Source: JAVJUS01 sp040220455
Lineage (GTDB): Bacteria > Pseudomonadota > Alphaproteobacteria > DSM-16000 > Inquilinaceae
DNA: 64,000 nucleotides
Assembly: GCA_040220455.1 (NCBI GenBank)
Contig: JAVJUS010000005.1
Location: 124,001-188,000 of the forward strand
Direction of reading: 5' to 3'
A program made the translations under genes and the position numbers. Numbering within the stretch: the stretch's first letter is position 1; each line of letters begins with the position of its first letter. Positions 33,202-42,019 of the stretch are shown here, piece after piece. A model generated the notes under the pieces. It saw only the letters and a program-made list of their open reading frames with translations, did no database searches and had not been told where the DNA came from.

Positions 33202-34866
33202 TCATTCGCCGGCCGGGACCGGTATCCGCAACCTCGGGCCGGGCCAGCGTTCCAGCAAGACCCCGCGGCCGTTCTCGCGCACGAAACACAGCCGGTCGTT
33301 GCCGTAGCGGTAGGCGACGATATCGCGTTTGTCCGCCTCCTTGAAGGCGTCGAACGCGAAGGGGTTGGACCAGATATGGTGGGGAAAGAGGTCGTAGTCG
33401 ACCCGCCCCCGGTCATCCAGAGTCGGCTGTCTGAAGGCGTGGAACCGCCGGAAGAACCGTTCGACTTCCGCCACTTCGCCGCGATAGTGCGTCGCTGCCT
33501 CGTCAAACCCGGGGAAGGTGCAGTCGTCCAGGGCGGCGTCGCGCACCTCCCGGGACTGCGTCGTACCCCAGGTCTGGGTCGGATAGGCTGGGCCGATGGT
33601 GCCCAGCCGGTTCTGCGCCACCGTGATCGAGGCGATCGAGAAGTAGTTCGAGGGGACTTCCAGCAGCCGGCCGTCCTCCATCTCCGCGAGGACGACGTGG
33701 CGGTTGAAGGCGCCCGTATCGTACCAGCCCAGGCGGGCGACAAAGAAGACGAGCGGGCTGGCGAGCACCGTCACGCAGGCGATGTAGCCGAACCGGCGAA
33801 AATCCGTCCGGTCGAGCCTGTAGACGGCAGAGATCAGGATCGCGTTGAGCAGGATCCACTTCCAGAAAAAGATCCCGCTCGCGATGAAGATGGCAACGTG
33901 AGCGATGTCGTAGAACGCGATCGTCGCCAGCGTGAACCGACGGGAGAAGACAACGGCCACCGCGGCGAGCTGGGTGATCAGCACCGCCCAGTTGGCGGGC
34001 ACGGTCGTCACCCACAGCACCGATATCACGGCCGAATTGAGCCCGCTCCAGTGCGCGAGCGGCGCGAAGCCACCGACCGTCGCCACCTCCGACAGCATGG
34101 CCGTCGGGTTCCGATCCGCCCAGGTCCAGGGAAGCGCCCCGTCGAGCACGATCTTCTGCACACCGGAATAGAAATAATTGGCGAAGTGTGCGGACAGGAT
34201 GACGAAGAAGATCAGCGTCGAGACTCTGGGCAGGCTCGCCTTGTCGTCCGTGCAGATGAAACGGAGTCCGGGAACGCGGGCGACGAGGTGCCACACGAGG
34301 ATCGAGAGGGCGCCGAAGGAGGCGAGATCGACCAGGGGCAGGTAGTCGGTCGGCGAGAGCGGGCCGAGGCCCAGCGCCTGGGCCGAGATCGACTTGGCCG
34401 CCAGGGCGGCGACATTCGGCAATACGGCGAAGGCTGGGCGCCACAGCGCCGCGATCGTGCAGCCGAGGATGACGACGAGGCCCACGGGCTCCACGGCCCG
34501 GATCGCGGCATAGGGTTGCGCCAGACCGGGCGGCACGACGACACCGGCGACGACGGTGTAGAGCCCGACGACGACGGTCACCCCCCGGATCAGCAGGCCC
34601 AGTGCCGGGGACACGTCGCGATAGGTGACGCGCAGGCCGGCAATCGCGATGACGAGACAGCCGCCGAGCGCGGCGACCGACGTCCAGGGTGTCGCCGTGG
34701 CGACATCCAGATAGGCGTGCTTCAGGTGGTAGTAGACGACCAGCGCGAGGACGACAGGCAGCGCGCTCCACAGCGTCCGGCGCTCGAGGAGGACCGGCGA
34801 TCCGGCGGAAAGGAGCGATCGCGAGACCCCGCCGTCGCGCACAAGCAGGCGACGTACATTCGACAT
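33202..34866 (-). CDS. Polytopic membrane protein, HTTM-like, partner of the DCC protein
   Basis: Protein of 554 residues. About ten hydrophobic segments fill residues 30-390 (for example LWSALPVVLALVVYYHL and WAVLITQLAAVAVVF), then a soluble C-terminal part from about residue 400. The segment AHFANYFYSGVQKIVLDG followed by WTWADRNPT resembles the NY-x3-G-x2-K ... W signature of HTTM proteins, relatives of vitamin-K gamma-carboxylase and SdpB. This plus the adjacent DCC gene supports the call, but similarity is by eye only. The C-terminal domain resembles nothing I can name. Start 34866 has no convincing ribosome site. Confidence 0.6.
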   Translation of the reverse strand: MSNVRRLLVRDGGVSRSLLSAGSPVLLERRTLWSALPVVLALVVYYHLKHAYLDVATATPWTSVAALGGCLVIAIAGLRVTYRDVSPALGLLIRGVTVVVGLYTVVAGVVVPPGLAQPYAAIRAVEPVGLVVILGCTIAALWRPAFAVLPNVAALAAKSISAQALGLGPLSPTDYLPLVDLASFGALSILVWHLVARVPGLRFICTDDKASLPRVSTLIFFVILSAHFANYFYSGVQKIVLDGALPWTWADRNPTAMLSEVATVGGFAPLAHWSGLNSAVISVLWVTTVPANWAVLITQLAAVAVVFSRRFTLATIAFYDIAHVAIFIASGIFFWKWILLNAILISAVYRLDRTDFRRFGYIACVTVLASPLVFFVARLGWYDTGAFNRHVVLAEMEDGRLLEVPSNYFSIASITVAQNRLGTIGPAYPTQTWGTTQSREVRDAALDDCTFPGFDEAATHYRGEVAEVERFFRRFHAFRQPTLDDRGRVDYDLFPHHIWSNPFAFDAFKEADKRDIVAYRYGNDRLCFVRENGRGVLLERWPGPRLRIPVPAGE

Positions 34867-35077
34867 TCAGAAGCGACCCGGACCGACGGCGTTCGACCGG
34901 CATCCGGTCTCGGCCAACGCAACCTCCCGACGGCTAGTCGTGCGATACGACCTCGATGATTCGGGACGAAGGCGCCAGATTCTCGTGGAACGTCCGGTTA
35001 GCCGTCTCACAAGATCACAATCCTTCATCCTTCAACCGGCCGACCGGGCCCGAAACGATCCACCGCCGCGCAGCGCA

Positions 35078-36253
35078 TCAGAAAGGCAGCCAGCGCCGCC
35101 GCGCGGGTCGCAGCCGGTCGCGCATCAGGCCGGCCGAGATCAGGCTACGTACGCCCGTAAATCGCCGCGAGCCCCGGAAGAGCAGAGACCGGTCCGATAC
35201 GTCATCGACTTTCGACAGATAGCGCTGGTAGTGCTCGGCACCGCCGGCGTGCTGGCCGCGGCTCACGGCCGTGACGGCCTTGTCGCCGAAATCGTCGAAG
35301 TACTTGAAGTGGAGCAGGCATCCCCAGTCGGGGGCCAGGCGATAGGCCAGATCCATGCGATGGACCCCGCCCCGGAACCGCGTCCCCTGCCGCCAGCGCA
35401 CGAGCGGCACCTTGCACATCGCCGGCGGGGCGACGGGATCCTGGAACCGCTCCAGGCGCTCGACGGCCCGGACGTCGAGCTCCCTGCGCCGCGGTCCCGG
35501 CTCCATCGACCGGCGCAGGGAGAACACGGTCTTGGCGATCAGTCTGTCGAGGAAGGTCCCGGACTGGGCCGCGTGACGATGAAAGAGCCGCTCGCGCGCG
35601 CCGCCGGCGATGCGCACGCGCGGTGTCGCCCAGCCCTTGAACTGCTTGGGCTTCAGCGGCACGAGCCGGTAATTTCCGGTGTCGAAGTACGGGGCCACGT
35701 CGATGAAGGACTGTCCGGCCTCGTAGTGGCACTGTGAAAGCGGGCGATCCGGATACATGTCCACCATGGTGGTGAACAACGCGTCATAGCCCCCTTCGTC
35801 GAGGATTTCGCAGTATTCCGGCAGCGATCGGTCCGGCCAGCCGGGATAGACGAGGAGCTCGTCGACATCGGGAAAACAGATCCACCGCCCTTCGAGATAG
35901 TAGTCAGCGATCGCCTCTCGCCAAATCGACTTGTACTCGGAATAGGGCCGGGTGGTGAACAGGCGCGTGACGTCCGGATCCGCGTCGAGGATCGCGCCGC
36001 TGCCGTCGTCGGAATCGTTGTCGACGACAATGAAATGACCGATTCCCAGCGCCTTGTGATGGGTCAGGAAATAAGGCAGGCGCCGTGCCTCGTTGTGGCA
36101 CAGGACGACGGCCGTGACGTCCGAGTCGGGCACCGCCGGCGGCCCCTCCAGGTCGAAGACGGAAAGCAGACGGTCCCGCGGGTGCCCCCCGTCGCCCGGG
36201 TCGGACAGCGGGCTCGCCTGAGTCGCGCCGGGGAATGCCTCCATCGGTCCCAT
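35078..36253 (-). CDS. GT2-like glycosyltransferase (Glyco_tranf_2_4 type)
   Basis: Protein of 391 residues. The GT-A fold is shown by VTAVVLCHNEARRLPYFLTHH, FIVVDNDSDDGS, the nucleotide loop WICFPDVDELLVY (a DVDE variant of the DxD motif), and SQCHYEAGQSF. These fit the GT92/GT2_4 group that processes cell-surface glycans. The His/Arg-rich HRMDLAYRLAPDWGCLLHFKYFDDFGDKA is typical of that group. It is the first gene of the minus-strand run that continues with the HTTM/DCC pair and AsnB. The start could be ATG 36244. Confidence 0.82.
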   Translation of the reverse strand: MGPMEAFPGATQASPLSDPGDGGHPRDRLLSVFDLEGPPAVPDSDVTAVVLCHNEARRLPYFLTHHKALGIGHFIVVDNDSDDGSGAILDADPDVTRLFTTRPYSEYKSIWREAIADYYLEGRWICFPDVDELLVYPGWPDRSLPEYCEILDEGGYDALFTTMVDMYPDRPLSQCHYEAGQSFIDVAPYFDTGNYRLVPLKPKQFKGWATPRVRIAGGARERLFHRHAAQSGTFLDRLIAKTVFSLRRSMEPGPRRRELDVRAVERLERFQDPVAPPAMCKVPLVRWRQGTRFRGGVHRMDLAYRLAPDWGCLLHFKYFDDFGDKAVTAVSRGQHAGGAEHYQRYLSKVDDVSDRSLLFRGSRRFTGVRSLISAGLMRDRLRPARRRWLPF

Positions 36254-36641
36254 TGTCCAAAGGCAAGTTGAATATCGCGCCCGCGGACCCGATCGTCCGT
36301 TCGGGGACGCTTATCGACCAAATGCCGGTGCAGTTCAACCGTGGCAGGGAGCGCGGTGCGGTCTCGAACCGCCTCCGTCCGCGGTCCCACGGGCTCGCCG
36401 CACGAGGGCGCGGATCCGCTCCGGCGGACCTGCCGGCGCGCGATCCCGACAGACGCCTTCGCGCGGCGCGGCCCCGCCCGTCAGGAGCGGAGCGAATCGA
36501 GCGGAGCCGCGCGATCGAAGCGACGGCCCCCAAATCAAGATGGTTTCCCGGGTCGATGAAGGACGTTAGAAAGTCGATCGGTCGAAGCGGCGGCCCGGTG
36601 CCTTAAGGTGACCGCCGCGTCTGGGGTGTCAGGATTCTCCC
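36254..36641. other. Divergent intergenic region, no gene seen
   Basis: This 388-base region separates the divergent GT2-like and fused-methyltransferase genes and should hold both promoters. The GT2-proximal third is the most AT-rich part. I see a short inverted repeat CGTCC/GGACG near 36295 but no confident promoter, operator or coding frame. Confidence 0.4.
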
Positions 36642-38396
36642 ATGAGCGATATCGTCGTAAAGGCGGCAGGCAAGCTGCAGAACACGAGCAAGACGAGGCG
36701 CCAGCGGATCGCCGGGCGGCTGCTCGGCATGGCACCTGCCTGGGTCTCGACGAAGTTGATTGACGCCTGGCCGATCGGCAGCAAGCAGCGCCGCCAGTTC
36801 CTCGCCGCCACGATGCATATCGATCAACGGTATGCGCGGATCGCCTATCGGGACTTCAACCAGGACCTTCCGGGCCTGGAGGAGAATTATGCCCCCGACC
36901 TGATCGATCGGGCAGTGGCCTTCGACTACGTGAGCTGGCCGCGCCGGATCCGCGAACACATCACGGGCCGGAGCGTGCTCGACGTCGGCTGCGGCACCGG
37001 CCTTCACGGCATCGGCTACATCGTCGCCGGCGCGGGGAGCTATACCGGTCTCGATCCGAAGATTTCGCTCGACAACGACGTTGCGAAGAACCTGAACAGC
37101 GGAAAGCACGAGCACTTCGGCGCGACGCCTCGGGAGATCATGCGCCGGATGCCACGCATCCGTCTCATTCCGGGAACTTTCGAGGATATCGCGCCACAGG
37201 ACAAGTTCGAGGTCGTGGTTCTTCACAATGTGACCGAGCACCTTATAAATATCGAAAAGGTGTTTGAAGGAATAGTCGGAGTTCTGGCCGATAATGGCAT
37301 TGTAATATACAATCATCATAATTTTTATTCCTGGAACGGACATCATCTGGCACCGAAATCCGTCGACAAAATCGACGAGGTAGACCCTGAGCAGCAACAG
37401 CTCATGGACTGGAACCATCTGGATTTCGAACCGCCCGAGGGGCACTACTTCCACCGGGGCCTGAACCGTATCCGCCTCGACGACCTTCGCGCCCTCACCG
37501 AACGGTTCTTCGACATCGACACCTGGGAAGAGCGGCCCTCCAAGACCCACCAGGGGGCCGGCCGCCTGACCCCCGAGATTAAGGCACGGCATCCCGAATA
37601 CACAGAGCGGGAGCTGACGACGCAGAACGTCTTCTGCATCGCTCGGCACAAGGCCGAGCAGGACAAGGAACCGAAAAAGCCTTCGTCGTCGAAAAAGAAG
37701 CCGTCGAGCCGCGAACGGGACATGCGGCGCGACGAGGTTTTCATGGACTTCTTCGAACGCTGCGAACCCAACACGATGACGACGATGGAGCGCCTTTACA
37801 GCCTCTACTCCGCCGTGGACTATATTGTGAGGCGGGAGGTGCCGGGCGACATCGTCGAATGCGGCGTCTGGCGCGGTGGCAGCATGATGATGGCGGCGCT
37901 CACCCTGCTGCACGCCGGCGGTGCGGCAGACCGCCAACTCTGGCTCTACGACACCTTCGCCGGCATGCCGGAGCCTGGTGACGCAGACCGCAAGTTCGGC
38001 GGCGAGCCGGCCCGCGACAAGTGGGTAGAACATCGCCAGGGAGAAGGCAGCGACTGGAACTACGCATCCAAGGAAGACGTCCGGGCCGCTTTGCTCTCGA
38101 CGGGCTTCCCGGAGGAACGCATCCACTTCGTCGAAGGAAAGGTGGAGGATACGATTCCCGAAACGACCCCGGATTCCATCGCCCTCCTCCGGCTCGACAC
38201 GGACTTCTACGCGTCCACGCGCCACGAACTGACGCACCTTTACCCGATATTGCGGAGCGGCGGGCCCCTGATCATCGACGACTACGGCTCCTGGGAGGGC
38301 TCGCGCAAGGCCGTGGACGACTACTTCCATGCCGAGAAGATCGCCATGTTCCTGGCCCGCCTGGATGCCGGCGGGCGGATCGGGATCAAGGAATGA
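36642..38396 (+). CDS. Fused double methyltransferase: class I SAM domain plus TylF/MycF-like domain
   Basis: Protein of 584 residues with two enzyme domains. Residues 1-330 are a class I methyltransferase (SAM motif SVLDVGCGTGLHGIGY near residue 110, then YTGLDPK and NVTEHL). Residues 345-365 form a Lys/Ser linker (KKPSSSKKKPSSRERD). Residues 366-584 match the TylF/macrocin O-methyltransferase family (METMERLYSLYSAVDYI-like segment at 385, GDIVECGVWRGGSMMMAA, and LLRLDTDFYAST with the metal-binding Asp). TylF-type enzymes methylate sugar hydroxyls. Both halves appear intact. Bases 37230-37345, coding for NIEKVFEGIVG...YNHHNF, are strikingly AT-rich. The GT4 gene starts on the stop codon (ATGA). 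Confidence 0.85.
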   Translation: MSDIVVKAAGKLQNTSKTRRQRIAGRLLGMAPAWVSTKLIDAWPIGSKQRRQFLAATMHIDQRYARIAYRDFNQDLPGLEENYAPDLIDRAVAFDYVSWPRRIREHITGRSVLDVGCGTGLHGIGYIVAGAGSYTGLDPKISLDNDVAKNLNSGKHEHFGATPREIMRRMPRIRLIPGTFEDIAPQDKFEVVVLHNVTEHLINIEKVFEGIVGVLADNGIVIYNHHNFYSWNGHHLAPKSVDKIDEVDPEQQQLMDWNHLDFEPPEGHYFHRGLNRIRLDDLRALTERFFDIDTWEERPSKTHQGAGRLTPEIKARHPEYTERELTTQNVFCIARHKAEQDKEPKKPSSSKKKPSSRERDMRRDEVFMDFFERCEPNTMTTMERLYSLYSAVDYIVRREVPGDIVECGVWRGGSMMMAALTLLHAGGAADRQLWLYDTFAGMPEPGDADRKFGGEPARDKWVEHRQGEGSDWNYASKEDVRAALLSTGFPEERIHFVEGKVEDTIPETTPDSIALLRLDTDFYASTRHELTHLYPILRSGGPLIIDDYGSWEGSRKAVDDYFHAEKIAMFLARLDAGGRIGIKE

Positions 38397-39958
38397 CGCC
38401 GCCGGCCTCGCCGGAGCCGGACGGCGCCACGGCTGTCGGGCGGTCCGTCGGCACTGCGCGCGAGGGATCACACGCGATGCGCGATCGGGCGACCTTCGAC
38501 ATTATCTTCGTACTCCCGCACATGGGCGAAGGCGGCGCCCAGCGCGTGGCGAGCCTCGTCATCAACCAATGGGCGGAAGCCGGCCACCGCATCTGCTTGG
38601 TCACGACCCTCGACAACAAGCCGGACGCGCACAGGATATCCGACGCCGTCACCCGCATTCGGCTCGGCAAGGGCGAGAGCCCGGCATCCTGGCGTGCCGC
38701 ACCGGACGCGACGTCGCGGTCGCCCGGCAAAGGCACGGCCCTTGGCGGATCGACGCGGGCGACTCGCCCCCGGGTCGCGCGAATGCGGTATCTTCGCCGC
38801 GGGGTTCGAGTGCTGATCACCGCCACAGCGGGTCCGGACAAGCTCGTCGCGGTGAAGCGCACCGCCCGCAGCACGCGCCAGCGGATCATCTCGAGCACAG
38901 TCTCGTCGGTGAACAGCGGCGCGCTGACGCTCAATGGCCTACTGCGGATCATGCCGCGGCTGCCGCAGGAACTGAATTTCGTGCCCCAGCGCGTCGAACG
39001 GTGGCGCTGGCGCCAGCTTCTGGCACTGACCGGCCGCCGGGGCGAGACGCTGCACAAGTGTCTTGACGACCTGCAGGCGCCGGTCGTCTTGAGCTTCCTG
39101 ACCCGGACCAACATCATGACGATCCTCGCGACGCGGGGACGGACGTGTCGTGTCGTGGTTTCCGAGCGCAACGACCCCGATCTACAGGAACTAGACCCGG
39201 CTTGGTCGAAACTGCGCCGCCTGACCTATCCGGCGGCGGATCTGGTGACGTCCAACTCCGTCGGCATCTTGCGCAAGTTGGAGCGGTTCGCGCCGAAGCA
39301 GAAGCTAGCCCTGCTGCCCAACCCGATCATTCTGCCAACGCATCGCCAGGCGTCCAGCGAGCGCGAGCGGCGCTTTGTCATCGCCGCGCGCCTCGTTCAC
39401 CAGAAAGGCCTTGATGTCCTGATCGATGCGTTCGCACAGGCCGCGCCAGCCTGTGCCGGTTGGACTCTCGACATCCTCGGCGCCGGCCCTTTGCGGGAGG
39501 AACTGGAGGCACGCGCAGTCAGGCGTCAGGTCGCCGACCGTGTACGGTTCCACGGTCATGTCGCCAATACGTCAGATCGCTTCGTGACATCACGGGTCTT
39601 CGTCCTGCCATCGCGATTCGAGGGTATGCCCAACGCCCTCCTCGAGGCGATGAGCTGCGGCATGGCTCCGATCGTCAGCGACTCGTCGCCCGGGCCGCTG
39701 GAATGCGTGATCGACGGTGAAACGGGGCTCGTGACAAGGACCGAGGATGTCGCCGATCTTGCCTCGAAGATGACGCTTCTCGCAAATGACGACGTGCTCA
39801 GGATCCGGCTCGGAGAAGAAGCGAAGCACTATATCCGGCGACTTGAATGGTCAGCTGTCGAGGCTCTATGGCTCGATATACTGGGAACGCCGTTCCCCGC
39901 GACGTCGGGGCGGGAGATCGGCGCGCCGGAGGCGCGAGAGGCGCTGTCTCTACGCTAG
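38393..39958 (+). CDS. GT4 glycosyltransferase with long internal insertion
   Basis: Protein of 521 residues. The N-terminal donor-fold start is FDIIFVLPHMGEGGAQRVASLV. The C-terminal nucleotide-sugar domain has VIAARLVHQKGLDVLIDAF, LDILGAGPLREELE and SRFEGMPNALLEAMSCGMAP with the GT4 Glu. Between the first strands and VVLSFLTRTNIMTILA lie about 180 residues rich in Arg, where related proteins have roughly 50-60, so an insertion or an N-terminal domain rearrangement has occurred. Start 38393 overlaps the previous stop; ATG 38477 would trim a weakly conserved lead. It adds a sugar to the locus glycan. Confidence 0.85.
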   Translation: MTPPASPEPDGATAVGRSVGTAREGSHAMRDRATFDIIFVLPHMGEGGAQRVASLVINQWAEAGHRICLVTTLDNKPDAHRISDAVTRIRLGKGESPASWRAAPDATSRSPGKGTALGGSTRATRPRVARMRYLRRGVRVLITATAGPDKLVAVKRTARSTRQRIISSTVSSVNSGALTLNGLLRIMPRLPQELNFVPQRVERWRWRQLLALTGRRGETLHKCLDDLQAPVVLSFLTRTNIMTILATRGRTCRVVVSERNDPDLQELDPAWSKLRRLTYPAADLVTSNSVGILRKLERFAPKQKLALLPNPIILPTHRQASSERERRFVIAARLVHQKGLDVLIDAFAQAAPACAGWTLDILGAGPLREELEARAVRRQVADRVRFHGHVANTSDRFVTSRVFVLPSRFEGMPNALLEAMSCGMAPIVSDSSPGPLECVIDGETGLVTRTEDVADLASKMTLLANDDVLRIRLGEEAKHYIRRLEWSAVEALWLDILGTPFPATSGREIGAPEAREALSLR

Positions 39959-39995
39959 GAATGCGCTGTGCCGGCGATAGGCCCGAGTTGGACGG

Positions 39996-41879
39996 TCATT
40001 CATCGACGTCCGTCTCGGTGTCCGTAGCACCTGCCGCACCCCGGATCTTGCGCGCCTGCTCTACCGCCGACAGAACCGCTTTGGGTGGATGCTCTCCGGT
40101 ACCGGGCTCGATAGACACTCCAAATACCAGTGCTCCGTTCCGGCAGATGAACGCGGCCCTCTCGCCGAGAGCCGGCAGATCCTCGATCGAGCGGTAGGAC
40201 ACAGCCAGAATTCGCCCGTCACCCAGTCGGTCGAGGAGCACCGGCGCGGCACGCGTGATAACCTCCACTGCGTCGCTTTTGAGTATCACCAGGGGCGCGC
40301 GGCGAAGGCGAGCGGCCGCCATCTCGAGAAGGATCATTTCATCAGAGCTAGGCACGTCCGCCCCGAGGATCGTGGCCGGCTCGTGCCGTCTCTCCTCGAT
40401 CAGACGGCAAGCGCCGACTTCGAAGGGTGTCCCGGCACTCAAGCTCGAAAGCGATTGTTTGATATCCTCGGCCGTGACGCCGCTAGGCAGACCCAGAACG
40501 GCCCCTAACGGCATCGCGTCGCCCGGCGCGCTGAAGCCGATCCGGGCTACCGCGCCGCTGATGCTCTCCGCGTCACCCGGAAGCCCGGACCGCGATGAGG
40601 CCGCCTCGGCGGGTTTCAACGACGCGGCGGCGCCAAGAGCCGAGATGGGTTCGTCGACGCCTGGAAAGGCGGCGACTAGCGCAATCCGGTCGCCGCTGGC
40701 GAATTTGAATACCTTCTTCGACGTCTTGTCCGCGACGGCGACGCCCAGGTACCACGGCCCCCGGAGAAGCCGGTCGTCGTGGACCGGCTTCTCGACTTCT
40801 TGGATGAACCGGGTAAGTTCCTGGGCCTGTGGATAGAGGCGCGCGATCCCCGTGGTCGTCCGGGCCAAGCCTACGAAACTCGACGTCGCCACGCGCAGGA
40901 CGGTCACGTAGCTGACCAGCAGGGCCCAGTCGACGGCGCCGCTGATGGCCCGGCTGCCGATCCAGAAGACGACCGCGCCTGTGAGCAGGATCATCCCCAC
41001 CTGCGTCGCCAACGTCCCGGCCTCCAGCGCCTTGAGCCGGCCGGCATAGGCCAGCCGCGAACCGGCCACTGCCCCATCGCCGAATAGCCGCTCGAGCCGA
41101 GGGTCGTCGGCATCGGCGGCGATCCCGGTGGCGCGCAGATCTCCCACCGTGTCGAGCAGCCGCCGGAGCGCGGGCATCCGCAGCTCCTGCCACCGCCGGG
41201 TCGCCTTGGCTGCCCGCACGTTGGCCGGATACTGGGGCATGAAGAGCGTGAGCCCCGCCAGCACGATGACCGCGGTCAACCCCGCATCGATAACCGTCAT
41301 GCCCGCCAGTGCGCCAACCAGGGCGACAGCGAGCGGGATCCCCAGGACGATCAGCCGGACGATCAGCCCGCAATAGCGAGGACAGGTAAATGCGAGTTGA
41401 CGGATACCCGTCTCCATCAACTCTCGATTGGCGGCCGGACGCGCCAAATCCGGCAGCCGGGACGCGGCCGCAAGCGCTAGGCGCCCACACCGGTCCTCGA
41501 AACGCTCGGCGGCATCGACGGCGAGGATTCGGGCCCTGTAAATCGCCAGGTGCGCGGCGAGAAAGCTGGCGATCACGGCCGCCGTCATCACCAGCAGCTC
41601 GCCGCTCGTCCCCTCGAGCGTGCCGAGCCGGGCGAGCGGCCCCGGCAGGGGGCCTCCCTGGACCGTGCGCACAAATGCATAGATCACGGCCACCGCAGCC
41701 GCCTGGAAACCGAGATAGAGGATGGACAGCACGGCGACCTGGGCCAACAGGTCGCGCCGTCGCAGGATCCCCTCGCGCACCAGCCATTTCATGGCGACGA
41801 AATAGCGCCGGCCGCGCTTGATGAATCGTTCCGCAATCACTGCCGACAGAACTCCTGCGCCCGAAGATACCGAGGGCAT
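39996..41879 (-). CDS. ABC-exporter-like membrane protein with a degenerate nucleotide-binding domain
   Basis: Protein of 627 residues laid out like a half-size ABC exporter. A transmembrane region (about residues 30-350; for example LLAQVAVLSILYLGFQAAAVA) is followed by an ATPase-like region from residue 395. That region aligns by eye with an NBD: GDRIALVAAFPGVDEP sits where Walker A should be but lacks GxxGxGK[ST]; PSSDEMILLEMAAARLRRAP sits where the LSGGQ signature should be; VILKSDA replaces the Walker B LLLDEA (Asp-Glu to Lys-Ser); and ILAVSYRS replaces the His switch. No Q-loop is evident. All catalytic motifs are lost while length, frame and fold order are kept, suggesting selection for a non-ATPase role. 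Start 41879 is uncertain. Confidence 0.72.
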   Translation of the reverse strand: MPSVSSGAGVLSAVIAERFIKRGRRYFVAMKWLVREGILRRRDLLAQVAVLSILYLGFQAAAVAVIYAFVRTVQGGPLPGPLARLGTLEGTSGELLVMTAAVIASFLAAHLAIYRARILAVDAAERFEDRCGRLALAAASRLPDLARPAANRELMETGIRQLAFTCPRYCGLIVRLIVLGIPLAVALVGALAGMTVIDAGLTAVIVLAGLTLFMPQYPANVRAAKATRRWQELRMPALRRLLDTVGDLRATGIAADADDPRLERLFGDGAVAGSRLAYAGRLKALEAGTLATQVGMILLTGAVVFWIGSRAISGAVDWALLVSYVTVLRVATSSFVGLARTTTGIARLYPQAQELTRFIQEVEKPVHDDRLLRGPWYLGVAVADKTSKKVFKFASGDRIALVAAFPGVDEPISALGAAASLKPAEAASSRSGLPGDAESISGAVARIGFSAPGDAMPLGAVLGLPSGVTAEDIKQSLSSLSAGTPFEVGACRLIEERRHEPATILGADVPSSDEMILLEMAAARLRRAPLVILKSDAVEVITRAAPVLLDRLGDGRILAVSYRSIEDLPALGERAAFICRNGALVFGVSIEPGTGEHPPKAVLSAVEQARKIRGAAGATDTETDVDE

Positions 41880-42019
41880 CCGGTCACACCCGGCGGCATT
41901 CCGGCGCGGCCCGTCCGGCCGGGCGGGTGCCCGGCCGCTCTCAACTTGCACCGGCAGCCCGACGATACCACCGTCCCCGTTCCCCTTCCCCGGCGCGGAC
42001 GCGTCGTGGTGCGAAGCCC

